A DNA stretch of 64,000 bases, taken from the NCBI RefSeq assembly GCF_036322585.1, contig NZ_AP024600.1:4774001-4838000 (forward strand), read 5' to 3'. Under the pieces are notes generated by a model. It saw nothing but the letters and a program-made list of their open reading frames with translations, did not search any database and was not told where the DNA came from. Positions 45,821 through 54,309 of this stretch are shown one piece after another. Positions within the stretch are counted from its first letter, which is position 1. The number at the start of each line of letters is the position of its first letter. The translations under genes were made by a program, and so were the position numbers. The DNA comes from Luteolibacter sp. LG18. GTDB taxonomy: Bacteria; Verrucomicrobiota; Verrucomicrobiia; Verrucomicrobiales; Akkermansiaceae.

Positions 45821-46950
45821 TTCAGCGCCGCGAGGATCTGATCGGTGAGCTGCTGGACGAGCTTCTCGGCCTCGGGGTCGAGGCGACCGGAGTCCGCCGG
45901 AGCGGCGGCATCTGCGATCTGGCAAACGGCTCCCGGCTGGAAGGAGGTGTTGTCGCAGAGCTGGCACTCCTTCCAATCCTCGCGCGGGTCCACCATGCCG
46001 AGCTGGCGGCGGATCTTGAAGATGTCCTGCATCTTCTCGAACGGGATCGAGTGCAGCTTGCCGCCGTTGAGCTGGCTGGCCACCCAGATCGTCTGGCAGG
46101 CGGTCTCCATGTTCTCCAGCTTCCAGTAGGCGTCCTCGACATCGCTGCCCCAGGTCATCACGCCGTGGTTCTGGAGGAGCACGGCGGGATTGTCCTTCGC
46201 CACCTCGCCCACGGACGTGGCGTTCTCCGGGCTGCCGGGGGTCTGATACGGGATCAGCTTGATCGGACCGGTGAAGATCTCGGCCTCGGAGCAAAGGCAG
46301 GTCGGCGGCTCGATGCCGGCCACGGCGAAGGCGGTGGAGTACGGAGGATGGCCGTGGATGCAAGACTTCGCGAGCGGCTGGCGCTTCATGATCGCGAGGT
46401 GGGTGTTCACCTCGGACGTGCGCTTCCGCCATCCGGCCTTCTGGTTGCCATCGAAATCCACGAGCGCGATGTCATCGACCTGGAGTTCGCCCTTCGAGCG
46501 CAGGGTCGGCGTGCACAACACGAGGTTGTCACCGACGCGGACGGTGATGTTGCCACCGTTGCCATCGACCATGTTGCGGCCCCACATCTTGTGCCCCACA
46601 TGGACCATCTGCGTTTTGATCTCCACGATCGCCGGACTGTAGAAGAAGCGCTGGATCTCCTCCGGCGTGACCGGATCCCCACCGGCGGGCCAGTGGTATT
46701 CGAAGGACGGCACGATCGGCACCGGCGGCACCTTCGGCACGCCCGGCGGCAGCGGCGGGAAACGATCCGAGGACTTCCCAGTGGAAACCGGAGCGGCAGC
46801 CGCTTTTCCAGCCACCACCTTGCCCGGGCCATCACGCAGGACGTCGCGGGCCGAAGGCGTCAGGACGGCGTCCTTCGGCAGGTCGGCGGCGGTCTTGCCG
46901 GATTTCAGGAAGGCCTCGATGTCGGCTCCGGTGAAAACTTTCTTGGTCAT
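45817..46950 (-). CDS. Microcompartment class II aldolase (fuculose/rhamnulose-1-phosphate type)
   Basis: 377 aa from the ATG at 46950. A class II aldolase/adducin domain carries the zinc His cluster (SCIHGHPPYS and the later QNHGVMTWG). It should cleave L-fuculose- or L-rhamnulose-1-phosphate to DHAP and lactaldehyde. The protein is much longer than FucA, as in PV-type loci. After a Pro/Ala linker the last 22 residues (LDPEAEKLVQQLTDQILAAL) form an amphipathic helix typical of an encapsulation peptide. Last gene of the BMC operon. Confidence 0.92.
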   Translation of the reverse strand: MTKKVFTGADIEAFLKSGKTAADLPKDAVLTPSARDVLRDGPGKVVAGKAAAAPVSTGKSSDRFPPLPPGVPKVPPVPIVPSFEYHWPAGGDPVTPEEIQRFFYSPAIVEIKTQMVHVGHKMWGRNMVDGNGGNITVRVGDNLVLCTPTLRSKGELQVDDIALVDFDGNQKAGWRKRTSEVNTHLAIMKRQPLAKSCIHGHPPYSTAFAVAGIEPPTCLCSEAEIFTGPIKLIPYQTPGSPENATSVGEVAKDNPAVLLQNHGVMTWGSDVEDAYWKLENMETACQTIWVASQLNGGKLHSIPFEKMQDIFKIRRQLGMVDPREDWKECQLCDNTSFQPGAVCQIADAAAPADSGRLDPEAEKLVQQLTDQILAALK

Positions 46951-46955
46951 GGGAA

Positions 46956-47255
46956 TCAAAACGGATGGTAGGAAAGGCTGTCGAAGATCGCGATGTTGAG
47001 CGCGTCGATCGGGATCGGATGGTCGAAGGGCGCGGTGGCCTCGGCTCCCTCCACGAAGCCGATGATGTCCCCTTCCCCGGCGCCGAGGTTGTCATAGACC
47101 ACGAGGGTCGGCTGGCTGGAGAGCGCGGGACGGTTCGCGCAGGCGTCATTGAACTGCGCGGCATCGAGCGGGTTTACGAGCAGCCAGCGCCCGCCTTTGA
47201 AGGAGGGTTGCTGGATGGCCATGGTGGCCTTGCCGATGACGTGTCCGATGCGCAT
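46956..47255 (-). CDS. BMC-P pentameric shell protein (EutN/CcmL family), third copy
   Basis: 99 aa. MRIGHVIGKATMAIQQPSFK followed by RWLLVNPLD and LVVYDNLGAGEGDIIGFVEG are the EutN/CcmL blocks that form the pentamer at shell vertices. It lies 5 bases upstream of the aldolase start, so the two are probably translated together. Confidence 0.95.
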   Translation of the reverse strand: MRIGHVIGKATMAIQQPSFKGGRWLLVNPLDAAQFNDACANRPALSSQPTLVVYDNLGAGEGDIIGFVEGAEATAPFDHPIPIDALNIAIFDSLSYHPF

Positions 47256-47351
47256 GGGAGAATCGGGCTTCAGTGGAGATCCGGCCTGGGGCCAGAGCCC
47301 AGAGTCCAGAACCCAGAATCAAGAGAAGAGGTGGAACCAGCGGCGATCATA

Positions 47352-47609
47352 TCAGTTGTCGATGATGCCCTGGACGAAGTTGCGGATCGGCGAGGAGTCG
47401 TCGTGGACGAGGTGGCGCGCGCCGAGCCCGTCGGTGGAGACGAAGACCTTCGAGTGCAGGCCGGCGCCGAAGAGGTCGATGGCGATGCAGGGGGCACCGG
47501 TGGGTTTGTCGTCGGAATCGACCGGCTGGCACAGCAGCAACTTGCTGCCCTTCAAGGAAGGGTGGCAATGCGAGCTGACGGCGTGGCCGACGATCCGGGC
47601 GACGAACAT
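47352..47609 (-). CDS. BMC-P pentameric shell protein, second copy
   Basis: 85 aa from the ATG at 47609. FVARIVGHAVSSHCHPSLKG and LLLCQPVDSDDKPTGAPCIA are the family blocks; the usual GAG turn reads FGAGLHSKVFVSTDG. It starts two bases after the aldehyde dehydrogenase stop. The short C-terminus (VQGIIDN) is standard. Confidence 0.95.
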   Translation of the reverse strand: MFVARIVGHAVSSHCHPSLKGSKLLLCQPVDSDDKPTGAPCIAIDLFGAGLHSKVFVSTDGLGARHLVHDDSSPIRNFVQGIIDN

Positions 47610-47611
47610 GG

Positions 47612-49081
47612 TCAGATGATGCGGAGGTTTTCGACCATCACGCAGCGGCGGATGCGGGTGAAGGTCTTCGGCGTGGTGATGCCCTCGCCGGTGGTGGTGG
47701 CGATGGAGTAGGACAAGTAGCCTTCGCCGCCGAGGCCGAGACCGGCGACGGACGGGCCGTTCTTCACGAAGATGGTGGTGTCCATCTCGCGCGCCATGTA
47801 GGTCATGTGGTCCACATCCTTCGAGTGGATGATGGCTGAGTGGCGGTAGCCGTGCTCGGCGCGCTTCGCCTCGCGGACGCCGGTGACGAAGTCCGGCACG
47901 GCGACGATCGGCAGCACCGGCATCATCTGCTCCTCCTGGACGAAGGCGTGGTCGGCATCCGTCTCGGCGAAAAGCAGCGGGGTGTTCGCGGCTACCGAGG
48001 TTCCGGCCACCTGCGCGAGCTTGGTGGGATCCGCCCCGACGAAGGCGCGGTTCACGACCGGGTGCGAGCAACCGCCGTCGGTTTCCTTGTAGGTGAAGGC
48101 GGACTTGGTGAGCTGTTCGAGCTGGGCGGAGGTGAGGCGCGCGGCACCGGCTTTCTGGAGTTCCTCGCAGAAGCGGTTGAACACCGAGCCGACGACGAAC
48201 ACGGCCTTCTCGCCGATGCAGAGCAGGTTGTTGTCGTAGGCACCGCCCTGGATCACGTCGCGAGCGGCCTTGGCGAGGTCCGCGGTTTCATCGACGACCA
48301 CGGTGGGATTGCCCGGACCGGCGCAGATCGCGCGCTTGCCGGACTTCATCGCGGCGCTCACCACGGCCGGGCCGCCGGTAATGGCGAGCAGCGGGATGAG
48401 CGGGTTCTTGCAGATGAGCTCGAAGGACTCGAGCGTGGGCTCCTCGATGGTGGTGATGAGGTTGGCGATGCCGAGTTCGCGCTGGATCGCCTCGTTGTAG
48501 GCGCGCACCGCGAGCGCGGCGCTGCGGGCACCACCGGGATGCGGATTGAAAACGATCGCGTTGCCGGCGGCCACCATGTTGATGACATTGCCGGTGAGCG
48601 TAGGCACCGAGTGGGTGACCGGAAGGATCGCGCCGACGACACCGAAGGGCGCGTATTCCTCCAGCGTGATGCCGCCATCCCCGCTCATCGCGTCCGGACG
48701 CAGCCATTCCACGCCGGGAACGTTCTTGGTGATCTGGAGCTTCTCGATCTTGTGGTCGAGGCGGCCGATCTTGGTCTCCTCCATCTCGAACTTGCCCCAC
48801 GCTTCCGCATTGGAAACCGCGAGGGTCTTCACGATCTCGACCACCTTCGCGCGACCGGCGACACCGAGCTTCTTGAGCTTCAGGTGCGCGTCGTTGGCGG
48901 CCTCGGCGGCCTTGTCCACGCAGGTGAAGACGCCGGACTTGCCGGAGTCGCCGGGGCAACCACAGCCGCAGGACGACTTCGCGGCGGCCGGGGCCGGAGC
49001 AGCCGGGACGGAGCCTTGGGCCAGCTTCGCGACGACGCTTTCGACGACGCTGCGGAGGGTTTCGGGATCGAGAGTTTTCAC
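47612..49081 (-). CDS. Microcompartment CoA-acylating aldehyde dehydrogenase (PduP-like)
   Basis: 489 aa. It converts lactaldehyde or propionaldehyde with CoA and NAD to the acyl-CoA. The catalytic Cys is in YDNNLLCIGEKAV, and a cofactor loop is visible in GPGNPTVVVDE. The first 22 residues (DPETLRSVVESVVAKLAQG) form an amphipathic helix, an encapsulation peptide. Odd: a Cys-rich patch, SSCGCGCPGDSG (about residues 36-47), plus another Cys shortly after, joins the peptide to the enzyme. Confidence 0.95.
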   Translation of the reverse strand: MKTLDPETLRSVVESVVAKLAQGSVPAAPAPAAAKSSCGCGCPGDSGKSGVFTCVDKAAEAANDAHLKLKKLGVAGRAKVVEIVKTLAVSNAEAWGKFEMEETKIGRLDHKIEKLQITKNVPGVEWLRPDAMSGDGGITLEEYAPFGVVGAILPVTHSVPTLTGNVINMVAAGNAIVFNPHPGGARSAALAVRAYNEAIQRELGIANLITTIEEPTLESFELICKNPLIPLLAITGGPAVVSAAMKSGKRAICAGPGNPTVVVDETADLAKAARDVIQGGAYDNNLLCIGEKAVFVVGSVFNRFCEELQKAGAARLTSAQLEQLTKSAFTYKETDGGCSHPVVNRAFVGADPTKLAQVAGTSVAANTPLLFAETDADHAFVQEEQMMPVLPIVAVPDFVTGVREAKRAEHGYRHSAIIHSKDVDHMTYMAREMDTTIFVKNGPSVAGLGLGGEGYLSYSIATTTGEGITTPKTFTRIRRCVMVENLRII

Positions 49082-49162
49082 AGGAACAAAGAGAGAGGTG
49101 AGTCCGTGGATCTCACGGATGGAGCGATCTGGAATTTGAGATTTGAAATTTCAAATCCGGGA

Positions 49163-49471
49163 TCAGCCACCCTTGTAGATGGCTTTGCCGAGGACATCCA
49201 CGCGGTCGATGATCGCGACGATGGCGGCATCGACGGGGACCTGCTTGAGGCCCTCCGCGGCGCGGGCGGAGCTGCCCTGGCAGAACATCACGACCTCCCC
49301 TTCCCCCGCGCCGACCGTGTCGATGGCGACGATGGTGTTCTGGCCGTGCTTGAACTTCGACGGATCCTTGTCGTCGACCAGCAGCGGGCGGAGCAGAAGC
49401 AGTTTCCTGCCCGTCATTTGCTCATCCTTCTTGGTGGCGACGACCTGGCCGATGACTTCCGCGAGGAACAT
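49163..49471 (-). CDS. BMC-P pentameric shell protein, first copy
   Basis: 102 aa from the ATG at 49471. FLAEVIGQVVATKKDEQMTG, LLLLRPLLVDD, and VAIDTVGAGEGEVVMFCQGS carry the EutN/CcmL pattern. It sits between the third BMC-H gene and the aldehyde dehydrogenase. Confidence 0.95.
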   Translation of the reverse strand: MFLAEVIGQVVATKKDEQMTGRKLLLLRPLLVDDKDPSKFKHGQNTIVAIDTVGAGEGEVVMFCQGSSARAAEGLKQVPVDAAIVAIIDRVDVLGKAIYKGG

Positions 49472-49525
49472 GGTGGCGAGGAGTGAGGGGTGGCCCGGGA
49501 TGCCACGCGGCATCCCGGCGGGAGC

Positions 49526-49828
49526 TTACTTGCGGGCGCGCTCGGCGGCGGGAGCCTTCGGCAGGACGCCTTCGATGGCTTCGTCCGGGCGGGCGATGAC
49601 GTGGGCGCTCACCACCTCGCCGGAGGCGGAAGCGGCGGCGGCACCGGCGTCGAGCGCGGCCTTCACGGCGGCGACGTCACCGGTGATGACGGCGTTGCAG
49701 AGGGCGGAGCCGACCTGCTTCATCGGGCCGGCGAGTTCGACATTGGCGGACTTCAGCATCGCGTCGACGCCGACGACGAGGCAGGCGAGACCGCGGGTTT
49801 CAAGGAGTCCAACTGCTTGTTTGGCCAT
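49526..49828 (-). CDS. BMC-H hexameric shell protein, third copy
   Basis: 100 aa. QAVGLLETRGLACLVVGVDA followed by VITGDVAAVKAALDAGAAAA and SAHVIARPDEAI are the BMC-H blocks. A short C-terminal extension (LPKAPAAERARK) is longer than in the other two copies and could affect tiling or cargo contact. It follows the acetate kinase gene. Confidence 0.96.
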   Translation of the reverse strand: MAKQAVGLLETRGLACLVVGVDAMLKSANVELAGPMKQVGSALCNAVITGDVAAVKAALDAGAAAASASGEVVSAHVIARPDEAIEGVLPKAPAAERARK

Positions 49829-49864
49829 GGTGGTGTCTGGTTAGGTTGTGAGGGGTTGGGAAAA

Positions 49865-51040
49865 TCAGGAAAGCTTGCGATAAACTTCGCGGGCGAGGAC
49901 GAGTTCCTCGTTGGCCGGGATGACAATGACCTTCACGCGGGAGTCATCGCGGCTGATGATGGTTTCGTTGGCGCGGCAGGCGGCGTTCTTCTCCGGATCG
50001 AGGACGAGGCCGAATTCCTCCAGCCCCTCGCAGACGCGGGCGCGGATACAGGCACCGTTCTCGCCGATCCCGGCGGTGAACACGAGGGCCTCCAGGCCGC
50101 CCATGCGAAGCAGGAACGAACCGGCCCAGTGGCGGATGGAATCCACCAGCACGCCGAGTGCGAGCGCGGCATCGGCATTGCCGTTCGCAGCGGCGTCGTT
50201 GACGTCGCGGATGTCATTGGAAACGCCGGAGAGGCCGAGCAAGCCGCCCTCCTTCGTGAGCTGGCGCTGCGCCTCCTCCAGCGTGAGGCCGAGCGTCTTC
50301 ACCGCATAGGGAATCGCCTCGGCATCGAGGTCGCCCACGCGGTTGTTCTGGGGCAGGCCGCTCTGCGGGGAGAAGCCCATGCTGGTGCCGATGGCCACGC
50401 CATTGCGGATGCCGGTCACCGAGCTGCTGCCGCCGAGGTGGCAGGAGATGGCGCGGAACGGCGCGCCGGAGATCTCCCTCGGGCCATCGAGATACAGGCG
50501 GCGCGCGACCTGCGCCACGTCCTCGCGGCCGCAGAGTTCGGCGGAGCGTTCGGCAATGAACTTGTGGCTGGCGCCGTGGAAACCGTAGCGGCGGATGCCG
50601 GCCTCGTGCCAGCTACGAGGAATAGCGTAGCGGGAGGATTCCTCCGGTACCCATTGGTAGAAGGCGGTCTCGAAGAGCGCCACCAGGCGGGCCTTCGGCA
50701 GGCTCTTGCGGAACTGGCGGATGCCGTTCGCATACGGCGGATTGTGGGCCGGAGCGACCGCGGCGAAGCCCTCCAAGGCCTCGATCACGCGGTCATCCGC
50801 CTCCACGCAGCCGCTCAAGTCGCGGCCCAGCACCGTCTTGAAACCGACCGCCTCGATCTCGTCCGCGGAGGCGATCACGCCGTCCCGCTGCAACGTGGCG
50901 AGCGCGTCATCGATCACCGCGGAATAGTCCGTCACGCGCTCGTAGCCACCCTTCGCCAATACCGCCCCGCCCTGCTCTCCCATGCGGAAGAGCTGGTACT
51001 TGAACGACGTGGAGCCGAGGTTGGCGACGAGGACGAGCAT
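49865..51040 (-). CDS. ackA: Acetate/propionate kinase
   Basis: 391 aa. ANLGSTSFKYQLF near the start is the ATP-site strand (N-x-GS-x-S-x-K). RYGFHGASHKFI and CHLGGSSSVTGIRNG are the other kinase blocks, with TAGIGENGACIRARV near the end. In this locus it should turn acyl-phosphate from PduL into ATP and carboxylate, probably lactate. It sits between BMC-H genes in the same operon. Confidence 0.95.
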   Translation of the reverse strand: MLVLVANLGSTSFKYQLFRMGEQGGAVLAKGGYERVTDYSAVIDDALATLQRDGVIASADEIEAVGFKTVLGRDLSGCVEADDRVIEALEGFAAVAPAHNPPYANGIRQFRKSLPKARLVALFETAFYQWVPEESSRYAIPRSWHEAGIRRYGFHGASHKFIAERSAELCGREDVAQVARRLYLDGPREISGAPFRAISCHLGGSSSVTGIRNGVAIGTSMGFSPQSGLPQNNRVGDLDAEAIPYAVKTLGLTLEEAQRQLTKEGGLLGLSGVSNDIRDVNDAAANGNADAALALGVLVDSIRHWAGSFLLRMGGLEALVFTAGIGENGACIRARVCEGLEEFGLVLDPEKNAACRANETIISRDDSRVKVIVIPANEELVLAREVYRKLS

Positions 51041-51068
51041 GGACGCGGACGTGTTCGAACCGGGAGGA

Positions 51069-51347
51069 TCAGGCGATCCAGGAGCCGAGCTTGCTCAGGT
51101 CGTCGTGCGGACGCGGGATGACCTGCACGGAGGTCACGGTACCGATGTTCGAGGCGGCGGACGCGGCGGCGTCCAGGCCGGCCTTCACGGCGGCGACATC
51201 GCCGGTGAAGAAGGCGGTGACTAGGCCGGAGCCGATCTTGTCCCAGCCGGTGAGCTTGATGTCCGCGGCCTTGAGGGCGGCGTCGGACGCTTCGATGAGG
51301 GCGACGAAGCCCTTCGTTTCAATGATACCAATCGCTTGTTTGGCCAT
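51069..51347 (-). CDS. BMC-H hexameric shell protein, second copy
   Basis: 92 aa. QAIGIIETKGFVALIEASDA and FFTGDVAAVKAGLDAAASAA are the hexamer blocks; the C-terminus VIPRPHDDLSKLGSWIA is canonical. It lies about 100 bases downstream of the first BMC-H gene, across a long imperfect hairpin. Confidence 0.96.
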   Translation of the reverse strand: MAKQAIGIIETKGFVALIEASDAALKAADIKLTGWDKIGSGLVTAFFTGDVAAVKAGLDAAASAASNIGTVTSVQVIPRPHDDLSKLGSWIA

Positions 51348-51361
51348 GGTGGTGGAGGTGA

Positions 51362-51436
51362 GGTTATAGGTTGTTTGTTAAGGGTTATTGGCGAGAGCTT
51401 GATGGGAATCTTCCCAATAACCTCTAACCTGTAACC
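51362..51436 (-). promoter_or_regulatory. Imperfect hairpin between two BMC-H genes
   Basis: GGTTATAGGTT (51362-51372) can pair with AACCTGTAACC (51426-51436), and GGTTATTGG (51383-51391) with CCAATAACC (51414-51422), giving one stem in the mRNA. It may set RNA stability and so the ratio of the shell proteins; this is inference. Confidence 0.5.
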
Positions 51437-51451
51437 TTTAACCAATCGCCA

Positions 51452-51724
51452 TCAGGCGATTCCGAACTGGGTGAGCAGGTCGGGATGCGGGCGGGCGATG
51501 ACGTGGGAGCTGACCAGCTCGCCGACACGGCCGGCGGCTTCCGCCCCGGCGTCCACGGCGGCCTTCACGCTGCCGACGTCGCCTTTGACGAGGACGGTGA
51601 GGAACCCACCGCCGGTCTGCACCTGCTTGATGAGTTCGACGTTGGCGGCTTTGGCCATGGCGTCGGTCGCTTCGACGCTGCCGACGTAGCCTTTGGTTTC
51701 GATCAATCCGAGGGCGGTGCTCAT
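51452..51724 (-). CDS. BMC-H hexameric shell protein, first copy
   Basis: 90 aa. ALGLIETKGYVGSVEATDAM and VLVKGDVGSVKAAVDAGAEA, ending VIARPHPDLLTQFGIA. Canonical hexamer-forming subunit; the shortest of the three copies. It begins 27 bases after the pduL stop. Confidence 0.96.
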   Translation of the reverse strand: MSTALGLIETKGYVGSVEATDAMAKAANVELIKQVQTGGGFLTVLVKGDVGSVKAAVDAGAEAAGRVGELVSSHVIARPHPDLLTQFGIA

Positions 51725-51751
51725 GATTTCAGATGTTCGGTGTTGAGAGGA

Positions 51752-52432
51752 TTACTTGAGAAGTTCGCAGAAGGTGTTGCTGCCGAGGCCGCAGGCGTTG
51801 CCCTCGTCGGTGTCGATGTGGACCTCCAGCTTGAAGGACGGGTCCACGCGGACGACGAGATTGTCGAAGGTCATGCCGATCGGGCCGTGGACCTTGAGCT
51901 TCATCTGGTCGAGGTGCTTCACCCCGTAGAAAGCGGCGTCGGCCGGGTGCATGTGGACGTGCGGCTGGGCGCGGATCACGCCCTGCGGCAGCTCGAAGTA
52001 GCCGTTCGGCCCCATCAGCATGCAACCCGGGGTGCCTTCGATATCGCCGGACATACGAACCGGAATGTCGAACCCGAGCGCGATGGCATCTGTGAAAGCC
52101 AATTCCACCTGGTTCAGGGTCCGGCAAGGTCCAAGGATACGCAGGTTGGAAATCACCCGGCTGCGCGGCCCGATCAGGGTCACGGACTCCTTCGCGGCGT
52201 ATTGGCCGTCCTGGTAAAGCCCCTTCATCGGGGTCAATTGGTGGCCTTTTCCGAACAGTGCCTCGACCGCTTCCTGGGTCAGGTGGCAGTGGCGGGCGCT
52301 GATATTCACCAGCAAAGCATTCGGGGCGCTGGCAGCACGCGGCAGGGAGAGGCCAAGTTTGGAATAGACTTGCTCCCTCACGAGGTGTTCGATCACTGCT
52401 CGTGGCGTGTTGGGTGTCAGCGGCGCTGCCAT
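51752..52432 (-). CDS. pduL: PduL-type phosphate propanoyltransferase
   Basis: 226 aa. The N-terminal helix TPNTPRAVIEHLVREQVYSK is the encapsulation peptide. NISARHCHLTQEAVEALFG and HVHMHPADAAFYGV carry the zinc-binding His residues of PduL, with VDPSFKLEVHIDTDEGNA near the end. It exchanges CoA for phosphate inside the shell and recycles CoA for the dehydrogenase. First gene of the BMC operon, divergent from the DeoR gene. Confidence 0.95.
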   Translation of the reverse strand: MAAPLTPNTPRAVIEHLVREQVYSKLGLSLPRAASAPNALLVNISARHCHLTQEAVEALFGKGHQLTPMKGLYQDGQYAAKESVTLIGPRSRVISNLRILGPCRTLNQVELAFTDAIALGFDIPVRMSGDIEGTPGCMLMGPNGYFELPQGVIRAQPHVHMHPADAAFYGVKHLDQMKLKVHGPIGMTFDNLVVRVDPSFKLEVHIDTDEGNACGLGSNTFCELLK

Positions 52433-52469
52433 GCGCAGCCAATTTGCTTCTACCTGATTAAATCGTCAA

Positions 52470-52511
52470 GGGAAAACAAAGATATTCCCAAGAGAACCAA
52501 GATTTCCCAAA
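52470..52511. promoter_or_regulatory. Candidate operator between pduL and deoR-type gene
   Basis: AAGATATTCCCAAGA (52479-52493) is repeated as AAGATTTCCCAAAAG (52499-52513), offset 20-21 bp. A GGGAA at 52470-52474 makes an inverted pair with the first TTCCC. These fit the size and spacing of DeoR-family operators and would serve both genes. Confidence 0.5.
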
Positions 52512-52515
52512 AGTC

Positions 52516-53274
52516 ATGTTAGCCGTTGAACGTCATCGCCGTATCCTCGAATTGCTGCAGGTCAATGGCTCGGTCCGGACCGTCGAAATTGCCTCCGGTT
52601 TCGGCGTGACCGACGAGACGATCCGCAAGGATTTCGAGTTCCTCGAGCACCGCGGCGACCTGATCCGCATCCACGGCGGGGCCACCCGCCCGGCCCGTGC
52701 CCGCGAGGAACTGCCCCTCACCGAGCGCCAGATGATCCGCCGCGAGGAGAAGTCCGCGATCGCGAAACTGGCCGTGGCGCGCATCCAGCCGAACGACACG
52801 ATCTTCCTGGACGCCAGCTCCACCACGTTGACGCTCACCGAGTTCCTCCCGGACATGCCGCTCACGATCCTCACCAACGCGTTGAATGTTTTCACTGCGC
52901 TGGAAAACCGTAGCCAGTGCGACCTGATCTGCACCGGGGGCCTCTACGACCGTCGCTCGCGCTCGTTCATTGGCCTGCCCGCGGAGGCCGCGCTGCGCCG
53001 CTACAACATCCACCGCATGTTCTGCTCCGGTAACGGCATCGATCTGGAACGCGGCATCAGCGAGACGAATTCCCGCCAGGCCTCCTTCAAGGAACGCGTG
53101 ATCGCCAATGCCGAGGAGGTCGTTTACCTCGCCGACCACAGCAAGCTGGGCCAGAAGGCATCTTTCTTTTTCGGGGATATTTCGTCTTTGAATTGCGTTA
53201 TCACCGACCAGGCCGGTGACCCGGACTTCCTGCAGGCGCTCCGCGAGCGCGGCGTGGAAGTGCTGAAGCCTTGA
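52516..53274 (+). CDS. DeoR/GlpR-family regulator of the microcompartment locus
   Basis: 252 aa. The N-terminal HTH is RHRRILELLQVNGSVRTVEI followed by FGVTDETIRKDFEFLE and RIHGGATRP. The sugar-phosphate isomerase-like effector domain contains IFLDASSTTLTLTEFL and ICTGGLYDRRSRSFIG. It lies divergent from the operon, as in PV-type BMC loci. A sugar phosphate, perhaps fuculose- or rhamnulose-phosphate, is the likely inducer. Confidence 0.95.
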   Translation: MLAVERHRRILELLQVNGSVRTVEIASGFGVTDETIRKDFEFLEHRGDLIRIHGGATRPARAREELPLTERQMIRREEKSAIAKLAVARIQPNDTIFLDASSTTLTLTEFLPDMPLTILTNALNVFTALENRSQCDLICTGGLYDRRSRSFIGLPAEAALRRYNIHRMFCSGNGIDLERGISETNSRQASFKERVIANAEEVVYLADHSKLGQKASFFFGDISSLNCVITDQAGDPDFLQALRERGVEVLKP

Positions 53275-53306
53275 GCGACACCGCTCTCCGGAAACCCCGA
53301 ACGACA

Positions 53307-53341
53307 CGAAGGCTCACGAAACGTGAGCCTTCGCCATTTTT
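53307..53341 (+). terminator. Intrinsic terminator, usable in both directions
   Basis: GAAGGCTCACG-AAA-CGTGAGCCTTC is followed by GCCATTTTT. It ends the deoR-type gene and abuts the stop of the convergent ketopantoate reductase-like gene. Confidence 0.88.
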
Positions 53342-54278
53342 ACCTCTCCGCGATCTTCGCGCGGATGCGGGTGAGGAGCTTTTCAAGATGGGGCATCGGC
53401 ACGCCGACAGCCTGACCGCGGCGCAGGGGTTCCGCCCAGATCGGCTCGACCTCCACGTCCCGGCCCTCCACGAAATCGATCATGCTGGACGGCCGATAGG
53501 GTCCCATCGGACGGGTGCGCTCGACGTTCAGCTCGATCAGGTCGTCGGAGAGATCCAGCCCCTGGGCACGGGCGGTGTGGACCGTTTCCGCCATCAGGGC
53601 GCGGATCTCAGTTTCCACGCCGGGCGTTTGTAGCAGCACATCGGTGGTCACGCCCCCCTCGGCGATGGCGAGGCCGTTGAACGGGATGTTCCAGACAAGC
53701 TTCTTCCACTGCGCCTCCTCCAGCGGCTGGCCAGCCTCGGCGGGAATCTTCGCGGCCTTGAAGCGGCGCACGATTTCCGAGGTGCGGCCGCGCTCGTCCG
53801 GCAGGAATTCACCCACCGTGATCCGGCCACCTGCCGTGTGGCTGACGAACCCCGGCGCGAGGCGATTCAGACACACGAAACACAGTGCCCCGAGAACGCG
53901 CTCCGGACCGGTGATGTCGGCGATGGCCTCGCAGTTCCCCAGTCCATTCTGGAGCGTGAGCACTTGGGTGTCCGCATGAAGGAGCGGCGGTAACACCTCG
54001 GCGAGGCGATCATTGGCGGTGGCCTTCCAGGACACGATGACGAGATCCACCGGACCGATGTCCTCCGGCGTGCGGTAGCCCTGCACCTGTGGCAGCGTGA
54101 AATCGCCGTGGACGCTTTCGCAGCGAATGCCATCCCGTGCCACGTCGTCGAAATCCGAGCGCAGCAGGAACCGCACGTCCGCACCCGCCTCCGCAAGGCG
54201 ACCGCCGTAGTACAAGCCGATCGCCCCCGAGCCCACGATCGCCACCGATTCAAACTTCCAACTCACGCCCGGCAGCAA
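53340..54278 (-). CDS. Ketopantoate reductase-family protein (PanE/ApbA)
   Basis: 312 aa. The N-terminal Rossmann motif is VAIVGSGAIGLYYGGRLAEA, and VSWKATANDRLAEVL follows. The catalytic Lys lies in EEAQWKKLVWNIPFNGLAIA, and PSSMIDFVEGRDVEVEPIWA is the C-terminal active-site block. A role in pantothenate synthesis is possible, but many paralogues have other substrates; no pan genes are nearby. Confidence 0.9.
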   Translation of the reverse strand: MLPGVSWKFESVAIVGSGAIGLYYGGRLAEAGADVRFLLRSDFDDVARDGIRCESVHGDFTLPQVQGYRTPEDIGPVDLVIVSWKATANDRLAEVLPPLLHADTQVLTLQNGLGNCEAIADITGPERVLGALCFVCLNRLAPGFVSHTAGGRITVGEFLPDERGRTSEIVRRFKAAKIPAEAGQPLEEAQWKKLVWNIPFNGLAIAEGGVTTDVLLQTPGVETEIRALMAETVHTARAQGLDLSDDLIELNVERTRPMGPYRPSSMIDFVEGRDVEVEPIWAEPLRRGQAVGVPMPHLEKLLTRIRAKIAER

Positions 54279-54309
54279 AGCCCATCCCGCCGCGGACGCA
54301 AGGCGTGAG

